The notes: generated by a model not told the origin, from the letters alone. A stretch of 64,000 nt of DNA from Maea johnstoni (GCA_963942565.1 OZ012699.1:15001-79000), one strand, 5' to 3'; positions 22,800 through 44,159 are shown, counted from the first letter of the stretch. Numbers and translations are program-made.

Positions 22800-23580
22800 A
22801 AGAAAATATGACAAGATAGTAGATTTTGCCCCTGGATCATATGATTTTGCGACCCTGTTTATATGCAGTGCTCGACATTAAGGCTAGCCATGTATGGACG
22901 GAAAATATGACAATAGAGTAGATTGTTTATATGTAAGGACAGAATATATGACAAGATAGAATATTTTGCCCCTGGATCATATGATTTTGCGACCATGTTT
23001 ATATGCAGGGCTTGACATTAAGGCTAGCCATGTATGGAAGGAAAATAAGACAAGAGAGTAGATTTTGTCCCTGGATCATATGATTTTGCGACCCTGCTTA
23101 TATGTAGGGCTCAGCATTAAGGCTAGCCCTGTATGGAAGGAATATATGACAAGAGAGTAGATTTTGCCCCTGGATCATATGATTTTGTGACCCTGTTTAT
23201 ATGCAGGGCTCGATATTAAGGCTAGCCCCGTATGGAAGGAAAATATGACAAGAGAGTAGATTTTGCCTCTGGATCATATGATTTTGCGACTCTGTTTATA
23301 TGCAGGGCTCGACAATAAGGCTAGCCATGTATGGACGGAAAATATGACAGAGTAGATTTTGCCCCTGGATCATATGATTTTGCGACCCTGTTTTTATGCA
23401 GGGCTCGACATTAAGGCTAGCCCCGTATGGAAGGAAAATATGACGAGAGTAGAGTATTTTGTTTTGCCCCTGGATCATGTGATTTTGCGACCCTGTTTGT
23501 ATCTTGGATTAAGTATAGATTATGGTTGTTCATCTAAGTTTGTATGGCGGGCAAATATGACAAGAGAGTAGATTATTTAT
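22800..23580 (+). repeat. Tandem array, about seven copies of a roughly 100-bp unit
   Basis: Units contain ATTTTGCCCCTGGATCATAT, GATTTTGCGACCCTGTTTAT, GCAGGGCTCGACATTAAGGC and GTATGGAAGGAAAATATGAC. GCAGGGCTCGACATTAA resembles hAT-type terminal sequence, so the array may come from a MITE. Confidence 0.8.
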
Positions 23581-23594
23581 TATAGCATAGTATT

Positions 23595-23680
23595 TTATTA
23601 TAGGTATCTTCAGCAGCAGTAGCAGTAGTAGCTAGAATCATGTCAGCACTAGTAGTAGTAGTAGTAACAGTAGTAGATGG
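23595..23680. repeat. (AGT)n/(AGC)n microsatellite
   Basis: Imperfect trinucleotide tract with runs of TAGTAGTAGTAG. Confidence 0.8.
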
Positions 23681-23814
23681 ACAAGAGAGAAGACAAATAA
23701 ATAGCCATTACTGCCTGGAAAAATATCATACACTTCCTTTTCCTCCTCCTCTCTGCTCCCGACGCAAGCAATTTTATCGGTAGCACACTCACGGTCAGAC
23801 AACTTAGAACCGAA

Positions 23815-23970
23815 CCATTCCAATGCTGAGGCCACTTTCATTCAAAATACATAAGATAATTACGCTAAGATTTTCGCAAACTATCTAAACCCTGTCATTT
23901 TGGTATTGATTAAATAGCTCTCGCAGAGTACTCTCAGATGAGTACTCATGTGCCACCAGCAGCATAAGGG
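23815..23970 (+). mobile_element. Family A MITE, internally deleted
   Basis: Both ends are present (CCATTCCAATGCTGAGG; CCAGCAGCATAAGGG), but the part between the ATGTGCC block and the GCCACC block is lost. Confidence 0.65.
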
Positions 23971-24277
23971 TAAGAATGAGGAATATTTGAAATTATCTAA
24001 ACCAGGTTTGTTAAAAAACAGCATTTAATACTATAATAATAACAATATTGTAACTGTAAAAGTAATTTTAATTATTATCATAATAATAATAATAATTATT
24101 GATAATGCATGTTGCAGATGTGTAGGTACATTATCTTTCAAACAATAACAATGTTATCATAATAATAACATTACAATTATCATAATGACTATTATTATTA
24201 TAATTTATATTACCATAATAATAGTTAATGATACACTGAAGATGTAAAGGGTTAACATTGTAATCCATTGAGCTGAA

Positions 24278-24484
24278 CCCTTCCAATGCTGAGGCTACTT
24301 TCGCCCAACACCCAAAGGCGCAAAGATTTTTGAAAACCATCTAAACCCTGACATGTTGGTATTCATTGGATAGCTCTTGCTGAGTACTATCAGGTCAGTA
24401 CCAATGTGCCAGGGTTTAAGTCATTTTTCAAGTTTTTTTAGCATAATTTTGTAATGGCCAAATTAGCCACCGGCATCATAAGGG
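24278..24484 (+). mobile_element. Family A MITE, full length
   Basis: Full order of the family motifs is present; right end AAGGGCTAA shows a mutated TTAA. Confidence 0.75.
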
Positions 24485-24880
24485 CTAAGTGTGCAAAAAG
24501 TCGTCCCAACCTAGAAGCCTGACCGTGGAGTCTACCTCTGTACAAGATCATTATTTATATTGCATTGAATAGCAAGTGAAACAGTCGCAAGCATGTACAT
24601 CATTTACAAACATACATATACATATATAGTCATATATAAACTGTATAGATACTGATATGGCACCTCGAAAACTGGCACGATTCTAAGTAGCGGTGACGGG
24701 TGCCTTGCCTCCATTCATCTACAATATCGAATACTATAGCAACAATGAGTGAATTGAGCCAGTACACCACAGTTGTTTTTTTATTTTCCATCGATTGCGT
24801 CCACTACTTTAGACGTGCAACAATTGCGTCCCTTCCGGACAAGAAGAAGAAAATAACCTTCAAGCAATACGCAAGTAACA

Positions 24881-25010
24881 ACCAATCACAGCCCGGGATT
24901 TCATACATCACCTAAATGTTCGGAAAATTAAAACAATTCTTGAAATGATCATAGGTACGAAGCGTTGCTGTGATTGGTCGAATCCCATACCATTGGTCCA
25001 ATCACAGAGC
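24881..25010 (+). promoter_or_regulatory. Three CCAATCACAG boxes in mixed orientation
   Basis: CCAATCACAG at about 24882, its reverse CTGTGATTGG at about 24971, and CCAATCACAG again at about 24999, the last beside another ATTGG. CCAAT boxes bind NF-Y in promoters. No convincing gene starts downstream; the short frame at 25158-25382 matches nothing I know. Confidence 0.3.
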
Positions 25011-26050
25011 AGTGTTGCTTCTTGGGTTTATAGCGATGAGCCGTTTCATTATTTTTACACAGTGGCAGTCCTGCTCACGACAAGAAGCACATTTGAATAT
25101 CTCGTCCATGCGATATTTCCATGATAAAATATAAAAGGAGAGAACATCCCTTTCAGATTGAAACCACCCCATGGACCAAAGGAAACTACTACTCCGTTCT
25201 TCCCTTCAACCAATAACCCCAGGGTGACCAAGATGTCTGACACATGTAAAAAAAATTGTCGCAAGGATATCTTTTCACAACTAGAAATTTTATCACAACA
25301 ACAATTTGAGGGACAGCCGTCAATGAAAATTCTTACTGTAAAAAAAAATTCTAAGGAAAAATCTTTGGAAATGAATGAATAACAGCTAATACCTATCAAT
25401 CCCAAATTCTCAACATAAAATTCTAATTATATTTTGTTTTGAGGTGAATGATAGACGGATGTCAATCAAATAGTTTGAAAAGAAAATTTCATTGCAACAA
25501 ACTTTAATGCATATGAGTCAGACAAATGGGTCGTTCTGAATAAGACTGGAGATTTTGACTCTGGGATATACATTTTGCTGATGAGATAAATATTCACAAT
25601 AACTTTGTACACCAGATGCATAAAAACATTATCGTGATAGCATATGCAGCATTGCATTATTAATGACCTTATATGGCAAAATGCACAAATATGGAGATTT
25701 GACATCTCGACAAGCATTCCACCAAAAGAAATACCGATGATTTCATAAACCTCTAACAACTTACTTAAATGGAGGGAAACTTAAAATAAATTGAACCATT
25801 CGCAATCTATAACTATAAGTTAGGTGAATTGAGTTTTATGATAAACAATAAATTAGAAAAAATACAAAGCTACAAAAAATCAAGCACAATGCCCGATGAC
25901 ACAATTGCAATACGCTGTCCTTGCAGCGTATTGTACTCTACAGAGACAGTACCTATAAGAAGAAAATAAATAGTTCACTCTCCTAAATGCTTAAACGAAT
26001 AACTGCTATATTGAGTTCTGGGTCAAGATTCTCACCAATCAGATGAATAG
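25010..26050. other. No gene recognised
   Basis: AT-rich DNA with short open frames lacking motifs on both strands. Confidence 0.4.
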
Positions 26051-26055
26051 TTTAA

Positions 26056-26252
26056 CCCTTACAATGCTGAGGCTACTTTCGTCAAAAGCACAAAGATTTT
26101 TGTAAACCATCTAAACCCTGTCATGTTGGTATTCATTGGAAAGCTCTCGCTGAGTACTCTCAGATGAGTACCCATTTGCCAGGGTTTCAGTCATTTTTCA
26201 GGTTGTTTGCACCATTTTGTATTGGCCAAAATGGCCGCCAGCAGCGTAAGGG
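26056..26252 (+). mobile_element. Family A MITE with intact TTAA on both sides
   Basis: TTAA at 26052-26055 and 26253-26256 bracket CCCTTACAATGCTGAGG ... AGCAGCGTAAGGG. This is one of the clearest full copies. Confidence 0.85.
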
Positions 26253-26284
26253 TTAACATTGTCCACAGCAGCACCGCTCCCATA

Positions 26285-26437
26285 CAGGCAACTCCGCTTA
26301 ATCCGGACATGTGTAATCCGGATTTTCGTCTAAACCGTACAGATTGGAAGGTCCCAGTCCCTTCCTATACATATAATTCCTAAACACATGACATAAATTT
26401 AGGGTCCACATCAGTCCGGATTAAGCAGAGTTGCTTG
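26285..26437. mobile_element. pogo/Tigger-like MITE with TA target duplication
   Basis: 153 bp with terminal repeats CAGGCAACTCCGCTTAATCC and the reverse-complement end GGATTAAGCAGAGTTGCTTG. The outer dinucleotide is TA on both sides (26283-26284 and 26438-26439). CAG-start ends with a TTAATCCGGA core are typical of pogo/Tigger elements. Confidence 0.85.
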
Positions 26438-26694
26438 TATTTTCCTTATTCATGATCCAACTTGTCTATAAAGTATTTTGTCAATACCTTTTTGACCAAT
26501 AGCATTATTTCCAAAATTGTTAGAAGAAATGATAATCATAGCACATTCTGCAACTCCAAATGTTAATTGTTCTATTAATTCATGCTCTATGACAGAAAAA
26601 TTCCCGAAAAGAACCTAGAAGGAAAATTCCCAGTTTTTCTTGGGATTTTGAATTCTGTGTAATCCTCATTTTTCCTGCCATATTGCAGTTCAGT

Positions 26695-26925
26695 CATGAC
26701 TAGCCAGTTGTAAGTGGTGGAGGAAATCTGGATACCGGGAGCCAGATAATTAGAATTTTTTTTCCTATTACTGAGAAGTACTTATCTGTTATTATTTATG
26801 AAGCTAGTGACACCAATCGTCAATAGAGGGCGATTGGTGTCATTAGCTTCATAAATAATAACAGGTAATGTACTTCGATAGTAAAAAACCACCACTCAAC
26901 CCCAAGTCACTGGCAACTTTCTCAC
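26695..26925 (+). repeat. Dispersed repeat, copy carrying a foldback insert
   Basis: Same ends as 22647-22735 (CATGACTAGCCAGTTGTAAG; CCCCAAGTCACTGGCAACT), interrupted by the palindrome at 26769-26883. Confidence 0.65.
26769..26883. mobile_element. Foldback MITE, 115 bp
   Basis: Arms TACTGAGAAGTACTTATCTG / ...GTACTTCGATAGTA continue through TTATTATTTATGAAGCTA and its complement to a short loop (TCAATAGAGGG). The 22647 repeat copy gives the approximate empty site. Confidence 0.75.
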
Positions 26926-27059
26926 TTTCCTAGTTTACTCGGCTAGTGTTGAGAGACAGAGAGTAGTCAGTGGCAATAGTAAGACCACTTGGCTGTCAAG
27001 ATCGGCCATTTTTTTCTCGGGTCATGAATGTTTGAGAATCAATGTATAGTGAGAGCGCA

Positions 27060-28180
27060 GAACAGGGTCACTGTGTATAATAACTAAATCTGAGACAAAA
27101 AGAACTGAACAATACCTCCCATAGTATTACTTACAATAACATATGCTGCCTTTATCTAAAACAAGCTGAGTGTTTCCCCATACCTTTCCACCTGTACATA
27201 CCCCTCATCCCCCCCCCCCCCTCCAAGCCCCCCTTTTTCTTGAATCTCAGTTCTGCCACCTTATGATGGAACCAGGTATAATAATAGCACTGCCAAATTT
27301 TACCATCAAACATTGAGAATAATAAATACATAAGGTTTTCATTTTCAATATATTGTACAAAATAGTTCATCTTTTCTTGAAACCGGTGTCCTATCCATGA
27401 ATGCTGATGCACTGCAACCGCTCTTCACTGGTTCTGACCGGATCCAACTGGTTCAGACTGGTTCTGGCTTGATATAAAGTAATGGCGGCGGATGTTGCCG
27501 TATATTTTGCGGTTTTGTTGTGAGGTTAAGAGGTTGGTTGTTTTCCAAACTGCCCCTGCGAAGAAAGGAAAAATAAAAACACATGTAATAAAGGAAGAAA
27601 TGAAGGAGTTGGCATCAAAAGTATTTTTGAATGCAAATCTAAAACACCTTAACCATTATGCTGCTGGTGGCTAATTTGGCCTTCGATGAATAAAAGAATG
27701 GATATGTAGCAAGAGACCAATTACTATATGCGCTATATAGTGAAGGCCAGGGGTCTCAAATCAGGCCTAAGTGTGATGTCACTGGGCGATAAAGACCAAT
27801 GAGGGCTCTCTTATTGTTTTCATTACAGAGAAACTTGCACACCAGCATGTGCAGAACATGACTTTTGGGCTATTTGCCGCAGCCAGCTTGTTCAGGTTGA
27901 CCCGCTGGTTTCATAACCACTTGCTTTTATTCATCTAAGATTTGGCCAATACAGAATGATGCAAAAAAGCTGAACATAATTACACTAACTTTCTATTAGA
28001 TATTTCTCTGAATATGAAGCCGATGGCGCCTCCTATTAAGACAAACTAAACTGTTGAACATATCTTGCCTGTATATTTTTCAAAATAAGAACTTATTAGG
28101 CAGATACTTCTAAAAGCCAGAAGCCTTTTTTGAATGCTACAGGCACAAATAATAGGTTGACATGGCGAGCATTTAAATTC
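27060..28180. other. No gene recognised; one short MITE fragment
   Basis: Contains a poly-C stretch at about 27209-27222, a reversed family A end fragment at 27649-27681, and otherwise featureless AT-rich DNA. If the receptor transcript extends past 28504, this could be its 3' UTR or intron. Confidence 0.35.
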
Positions 28181-28189
28181 CTTCTTTTT

Positions 28190-28503
28190 TTTTCTTTAGA
28201 ATAAGATATTTACCCAACTGGTGCTTGTGACCTTTTTTCTTTAGAATAAGATATTTACCTAACTGGTGCTTGTGACCTTTTTTCTTTAGAAAAAGATATT
28301 TACCTAACGTGTGCTTGTGACCTGTTTTCTTTAGAATAAGATATTTACCCAACTGGTGCTTGTGACATTTCTTCTTTAGAAAAAGATATTAGAATAAGAT
28401 ATTTACCTAACTGGTGCTTGTGACATTTTATTTAGAATAAGATATTTACCTAACTGGTGCTTGTGACATTTCTTCTTTAGAAAAAGATATTAGAATAAGA
28501 TAT

Positions 28504-28525
<22 letters not shown>
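28190..28525 (-). repeat. About seven tandem copies of an exon 3' end plus donor-like site
   Basis: Units of roughly 43 to 58 bp read, on the minus strand, GTCACAAGCACCAGTTAG|GTAAATATC followed by TTATTC and TTCTAAAGAAA. The rightmost copy is the end of the last visible receptor exon (GTCACAGGCACCAGTTAG). Unit length varies because a segment containing AGATATTAGAATA is sometimes doubled, so the copies are not frame-preserving. Confidence 0.8.
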
Positions 28526-37763
<9,238 letters not shown>

Positions 37764-37825
37764 CTGTACACGAAAAAATAAAAATAACCGTCAATCAAAG
37801 AATGCTTGGAGCTGGAGAGAGCGTA

Positions 37826-37946
<121 letters not shown>

Positions 37947-38308
37947 TTTGTGTTTCGGTGAGTGTGTTTGCGGCTGCTGAAGGGTTCTCCCCACAGGACT
38001 GAAGAACAATCGGTGTAAAGATAACGATACGTGCGTAAATAGTTCTTGGCAATTGTCCAGAGGTGTTTGTCACAAATAGTTGCCCTCCCCTATTGCTGCT
38101 GTCGGCCCTGCTTGGTTGAACGCTTGGTTGGTGTAGTGGTTGTTTACCAGTATCTGCGATGTTCTATTTCTGTCGTGCTCTACTGACACGATGCTGCTGC
38201 TATTATTGTTATCAAGCAGCTTCGGCTGAGCCAGGCTAGGCTGGCTGGTTGGCTGGCTGCAGTGATCCAATGGTCAGGCTGGCCAAGGGTAATCTCTCTC
38301 ACCATTGT

Positions 38309-38610
38309 CTTAGCCAGCAGGGCGTCTGGGTGTCTTTTTGGACACCCAAACCCTTAAAAAGCACCCCTCAGGACACCCAAATCTTTTTGCGAGGAATTTC
38401 TTAAAATGTCAATCTCATGCATATGATTTGACTTTATCCCCTCCATGTAATTCCCATGACATTCTATAAGGATATCATGCCTTATTTTGATAAATTTATA
38501 CATGTTTATGGTTGAAATCTGAGAATATTGTAGTACCCCCTAAAAATTTGGACGCCCAAAGATTTAACAATTGCCAATTTTAGGCACCCAGTTTCTAAAT
38601 CCTGGCTAAG
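38309..38610 (+). mobile_element. Family C MITE (CTTAGCCA ends)
   Basis: CTTAGCCAGCAGGGCGTCTG ... GCACCCAGTTTCTAAATCCT GGCTAAG; inner motif GGACACCCAAA. Related copy at 53431-53729. Confidence 0.6.
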
Positions 38611-38699
38611 TCCTTGTCTCTCACCCTCCCTTCAAAATGAGGGCGATCATCGTAAACAGACACAATTAACCCTTTAATTCCAAAACAACCTGACCACTA

Positions 38700-38775
38700 A
38701 CCCTTCGAATGGTTAAGCTACTTATATCAAAAGTACTTTTGAGAACCATCTATTAACACTGTCATGTTGGTTTTG
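38700..38775 (+). mobile_element. Family A MITE, left fragment
   Basis: AACCCTTCGAATGGTTAAGC to CACTGTCATGTTGGT. Confidence 0.55.
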
Positions 38776-39457
38776 ACTATTACATCATTTGTCCCTACAG
38801 TTTCTATCAGGAAACTGCGACTAGAGATGCAGAAATTCGGCGAAAATACATATGACGATGTACAGTGCCGACATTCAATTCCTGCACTAAATACATGGGC
38901 AGCCCTGGCATAATTCACAATCACATGCACAATTGAAATCCAGTTTCCTGGAAACGGATGACCTCCCAACTGAAAGTAGCTTTGAATCGCAAGCTACATG
39001 GGTCATTGATGCGCTTTACTAATTTTCCCCACATGTTAACCATGGGTGTTTGTTCAACCATGCACCGGCAGACGTCCGGTTGACTGGTGCAGGAATCAAA
39101 AGCCTGTACTATAGAAATCTAGGTTACTTCTGCACTCAGTTGGCCTCTTTCTCCCTAAGTTACACCATCTCTCCGATGCTCATGTGGTGTGTCAGCTATA
39201 AATACCCCCCTCCACATGTTTACCCTACTCCTGGAGGCCAACCCATTCATGCCTGCACATCTCAAAGACAAATGACGTCTGCACCTAGGATACTTTTAAA
39301 AATAACTTAGGAATTGAGCATGGATTCACAAAATATCTGAAAAGGAACTGTAGGATTGTTTCTGTTCATCATTTTACCTCTAATTTTCTTTCAAAACTTA
39401 AGCTCTGATTGAAAAGATATTGAGCCATCCATATTGGAGTTCTCCTTGACAAGTATG

Positions 39458-39765
<308 letters not shown>

Positions 39766-39823
39766 CATATGAACTGTGCCTGGGTCAGACAGCTCTCACC
39801 CAAATTGCAGGGGTGAAGCAGTT

Positions 39824-40520
39824 ACAAAAATCTTTGCATACTTGTGCTTTGAACGAAAGTAGCCTCAGTATTGGAAGGCTTTATATTTAGATGTTTTGCC
39901 TAGATTGGTTGTGACTGGTGTTTTCCTTAACAGGTAGCTTCTGGACTATGATACTTTTAAAGGTTTCGTAAAGATAAGTAATAAGTTTTCAAAATAATTG
40001 AATGAGACTTGTTGATAGGATTTTAATGAACATTTTTTCATCAAATATTAAAAAAGTTACCAGCTGGTACACTGGCCTATATTTGTCACGTTGACCCATT
40101 AGCCTACCGATGTGAAGGTCACTGAGGGGTTAGGGGTTGGTCAGTCCAGAAAAACACATAGAATGACGCATCACATATTAACCTATTTAGGCCCACTGCA
40201 GCCAAAACCACTTGAACAAAAAACATTCCAATGACCTCTTTCTAACTTCTAATGATTTTTTTTTTCTAATTTCTAATGAATTTTTTTTTTTTTTAATATT
40301 TGATGAAAAAATGTTCATTAAAATCCTATCAACAAGTCTCATTCAATTATTTTGAAAACTTATTACTTATCTTTACGAAACCTTTAAAAGTATCATAGTC
40401 CAGAAGCTACCTGTTAAGGAAAACACCAGTCACAACCAATCTAGGCAAAACATCTAAATATAAAGCCTTCCAATACTGAGGCTACTTTCGTTCAAAGCAC
40501 AAGTATGCAAAGATTCTTGT
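39824..40520. repeat. 232-bp inverted repeat, almost perfect
   Basis: Arms 39824-40055 and 40289-40520 are reverse complements with a single mismatch by my reading, separated by a 233-bp spacer. The outer part of each arm is the left end of a family A MITE (ACAAGTATGCAAAGATT type). Only the right arm continues into a full MITE, so the left arm is an inverted copy of the right. Confidence 0.9.
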
Positions 40521-40747
40521 AAACATCTAAACCCTGTCATGTTGGTATTCATTGGATAGCTCTCTCTGAGTGCTCTCAGATGAGTAGCCCTGTGTCAGGG
40601 TTTCAGTCATCTTCTGTCATGTTGGTATTCATTGGATAGCTCTCTCTGAGTACTCTCAGATGAGTATCCCTGTGCCAGGGTTTCAGTCATTTTCAACTTT
40701 TTTTGCATCATTTTGTATTGTAAAAATAGCAACCAGAAGCATAAGGG
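40466..40747 (+). mobile_element. Family A MITE with internal duplication
   Basis: Full ends; a segment of about 75 bp from TGTCATGTTGGTATTCATTG to GGGTTTCAGTCAT is present twice. Right TTAA at 40748-40751. Its left end is part of the inverted repeat. Confidence 0.8.
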
Positions 40748-40762
40748 TTAACATTATACAAA

Positions 40763-40904
40763 TATGCCATGCCAGTGGGGGTAACATGATGGAATGTTTC
40801 CCCTCGGGAGGATGGTTTTCCCTCGGGCTCCGCCCTCGGGAAAACCATCCTCCCGAGGGGAGACATTCCATCATGTTACCCACACTGGCATGGCATATTT
40901 GTTT
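40763..40904. repeat. Long hairpin of about 70-bp arms
   Basis: ATATGCCATGCCAGTG ... AACATGATGGAATGT ... CCCTCGGGAGGATGG ... TTTTCCCTCGGG, a 5-base centre, then the reverse complement. Few mismatches (GGGGGTAAC versus GTTACCC and one in the TTTCC/GGAGA part). This is a foldback MITE; flanking TATAC/TTTTATTATAC are not a clear duplication. Confidence 0.85.
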
Positions 40905-41121
40905 TATTATACCGAACAAACCCCATTTGTAATTTAAACAAAGCAAGGTCACAGATGACTGGTGATTCACACGTTCCCCACTAGGTGTCGCTAGTGGCAA
41001 CGGGCAACATGAAGCTCTCACTGATGGCATCAGGCAACATGATGATTGTTCACTGTTAAGTCAGCCAATCACGGCTTACGATCTTCAAGTGAGGTATAAT
41101 AAAATCATTTGAATGTTTACA

Positions 41122-41520
41122 TTAACCCATTTGATTAGTACCCTTTGGATAGAGGTGTAGAAAACTTTTTCAGGAACTTCGAACCTAGTCTGCGAAAAGA
41201 GATACAATGGTTATCCCATAAACTGAAAACAAATAAGTTTAGGTCAGGTAAATATTTGAAAGTTTACAATGATTAACCCATTTGATGGGTACCCTTTGGA
41301 TAGAGGTGTAGAAAACTTTTTCAGGAACTTCGAACCTAGTCTGCGAAAAGAGATACTATGGTCATCCCATAAACTGAAAACAAATAAGTTTGGGTCAGGT
41401 AATTATTTGAAAGTTTACGGTAATTAACCCATTTAATGGGTACCCTTTGGATAGAGGTGTAGAAAACTTTTTCAGGGACTAAGAAGTAAGAACCTAGTCT
41501 GTGAAAAGAAAAATCAGGGC
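41122..41520 (+). repeat. Three tandem copies of a 150-bp unit
   Basis: Units start at 41122, 41272 and 41423, each ATTAACCCATTTGAT then TACCCTTTGGATAGAGGTGT then AACTTTTTCAGGAAC. The last is interrupted by the element at 41517-41860. The start resembles the family B MITE end. Confidence 0.8.
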
Positions 41521-41861
41521 TCGACGCTAAGGGGTGAACCTATGGCCCCAGGCCAGTAAAAATTCCCCAAAACAACTTCGGGCCAGTAAAAAAAGACCTC
41601 AACTGGTCCTACAGGCCCAGTAAACATTTGGAGACATTCTTGTTAAAAAGTTTCCCCCCCCGAAAATGTACCCATATGTTTTTGAAATAAATGAAAATAA
41701 AATCTATAAAGATAAATGCTGTGGTGAATTTTATGCAATATTCTTTCTTGTTATGTTCAAGAAAAAATGTAGGACCAGTAAAAAATTTGCAGGACCAGCA
41801 GATGCTAGGTGTTACTGGTCCTACAGGGCCAGTATCATTTTGAGTCAGCGTTGAGGCCTGA
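41517..41861. mobile_element. hAT-like MITE inserted in a tandem repeat unit
   Basis: Ends CAGGGCTCGACGCTAA and TCAGCGTTGAGGCCTG are imperfect inverted repeats, a form usual for hAT elements. The interrupted unit resumes with AACATGGTATAACCATCCCC. Inside, GGCCAGTAAAAA and GGTCCTACAGG are repeated. I could not settle an 8-bp duplication. Confidence 0.55.
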
Positions 41862-42539
41862 ACATGGTATAACCATCCCCTAGACTGAAAACAAATAAGT
41901 TTGGGTCAAGTGCTTGTTTCCCAGTTTCCTCCAGCATTTACAACTGCCTAACCACAATTTAGCGTCCATATGACAGAAAAACTGGTAAAAAAACATTATT
42001 CGTAATTAACAAATAAGCTTGAAAATAAAAGCAAATGTCAAAGCTTGGGCTAGTCACATGTCATGCGATCAGCTACAAAAATAACTCTGATAATTGCCCG
42101 ATCGTGTCTTAGTCATATATAGGGCACACAATAACATGGAAATAGTCCACTCGGCGCTGACCTACAATAGAAAAGCAAAAACAGGTTGTCAGCGCTGTAG
42201 TTGTTGTCGGTGCATTCTTTAGATAACCTCACACCCCATACGCGGGGAATCATAGGACACAAATACTCCATCCCATCCCAACTTCCACGTAAGCCTCCGA
42301 GTTCATTCGCTCCTGAGCCAACCAATCAAATTGTGCGTAAATAGACCTGCCAAGTAACCCATTCATACTAGGAGATCTATTGCATTTCTGAGAATTAAAT
42401 AAAAATAAACTGGGAAAATGTTAGAGGGATTTGTTTGTGTATGACCATTAGAGATTGAAAATAACACAGACATATTTTTTCACTAACCAGACACTGACTC
42501 TGACTTCATATATAATAATATGAAATGTGTTTTCCATCA

Positions 42540-42620
42540 CCTTTCCTGTGCTGAGGCTACTTTTGTCAAAAGCACAAGAATGCAAAGATGTTTGTAAACC
42601 CTCTTTTTTAACCCTGTCAT
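42540..42620 (+). mobile_element. Family A MITE, left fragment
   Basis: CTTTCCTGTGCTGAGGCTAC to TTAACCCTGTCATTGG, then a (TC)n tract replaces the remainder. Confidence 0.6.
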
Positions 42621-42622
42621 TG

Positions 42623-42816
42623 GTCTCTCTCTCTCTCTCTGACTCTCTCTCTCTCTCTGACTCTCTCTCTCTCTGACTCTCTCTGACTCTCTCTCTCTCT
42701 CTCTCTCTGACTCTCTCTCTCTGACTCTCTCTCTCTCCTCTCTCTCTGACTCTCTCTCTCTCTCTGACTCTCTCTCTCTCTCTGACTCTCTCTCTCTCTG
42801 ACTCTCTCTGACTCTC

Positions 42817-42853
<37 letters not shown>

Positions 42854-42886
42854 CTCTCTCTCTGACTCTCTCTCTCTCTCTCTCTC

Positions 42887-42949
<63 letters not shown>

Positions 42950-42956
42950 CTCTCTC

Positions 42957-42988
<32 letters not shown>
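42623..42988. repeat. (TC)n microsatellite with regular GACTC interruptions
   Basis: TC repeats interrupted by TCTGACTC at irregular intervals; continues into the assembly gap. Confidence 0.97.
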
Positions 42989-43188
42989 NNNNNNNNNNNN
43001 NNNNNNNNNNNNNNNNNNNNNNNNNNNNNNNNNNNNNNNNNNNNNNNNNNNNNNNNNNNNNNNNNNNNNNNNNNNNNNNNNNNNNNNNNNNNNNNNNNNN
43101 NNNNNNNNNNNNNNNNNNNNNNNNNNNNNNNNNNNNNNNNNNNNNNNNNNNNNNNNNNNNNNNNNNNNNNNNNNNNNNNNNNNNNNNN
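42989..43188. other. Assembly gap, 200 N
   Basis: Exactly 200 N, probably a fixed-size placeholder, so the true length of the (TC)n tract is unknown. Confidence 0.99.
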
Positions 43189-44159
43189 TATCGGTAAGCC
43201 CCACCCATAGAACCCAGAGAAGAAGTCCCCAACTAGTGCAATAGTCGTGTAATTAACATATCGTTAAGCCCCACCCATAAGACACAGGTGACCAATACTT
43301 CCATTTCTACGCATGCCAGTTTCTCCGGGGAATCCTCCCCTGCCTCATAAAGCCTTTAGTATGCGTAGTTAACCCAATCCTTGAGAAATTGTCGTCTGGA
43401 TCTACGACACTTTTGACAATAAATTGGAAATTGAAAATTATATTATAAAATATTTGAAGGAGAGTTGTTGGTAGTGTCCTGCTCGACATTCCTTCTCCAA
43501 ATATTTCACTAGATATGCCTTTCCTGAAAGATTTTATCAAAATTGTCAGGCTGTGAGCATTAATTGGTTAAAACGTGTGCATTTTTCATGGAAAAATGAC
43601 GAGCTTGAAGTGGGGATACTGATCAAGGATCATAGTTCGAACATCTGTCAGTCACAGCAAAAAAAAAGAGCCCCCGGCAAGCTCTGCTGGCTGCACATCA
43701 TTAAAATCAGGATGCCTTCAAACTAATACCCGAAAAGGATCGCGTAACAAGAGGAGCGGAAACCGCATCGTTGAGGAAGCATTAACGAGAAGGCAGGTAA
43801 CGTAAAGGTGTCTATTATACCCGTATCGGGTTCTGATTGGGTATCGGGTTTCTGCAGGCTGCCTCCGTGACGGAGACAGCGCGGTAGCCCCCTGCCCCCC
43901 TCAGAAATAAAGACGCACGTCGCACACGGCAAGTGAGAGTCAATGCGACACATGAAGGGGCTATTCACAACAACAACAACAACAATCAAGAATAAGAAAA
44001 GAGGAAAAGAAGGAGAAACAAAAAGAGAAGAAGAAAGACAAGAAAAGGACAAGAAAAAGAAAGATGAAAAAGAACTAGAAGAGCGAGAAAAAGAAAAGAA
44101 AAAAGAATAAGAAAGCGAAAAAATGTCAATAGGATGATGATGACATAATGAAGACAGTT

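Noticed and set aside
40660-41030. Frames on both strands across the hairpin at 40763-40904
   Set aside because: Palindrome reads alike on both strands; no motif.
41122-41500. tRNA-like GGTTCGAA on the minus strand in the 150-bp repeats
   Set aside because: No matching A box or acceptor stem; a tRNA or tRNA-derived SINE is not supported.
42537-43232. Arg-Glu repeat frames over (TC)n and the gap
   Set aside because: Microsatellite translation passing through N; likewise 59.5-60.1 kb Leu-Ser and Arg-Glu frames.
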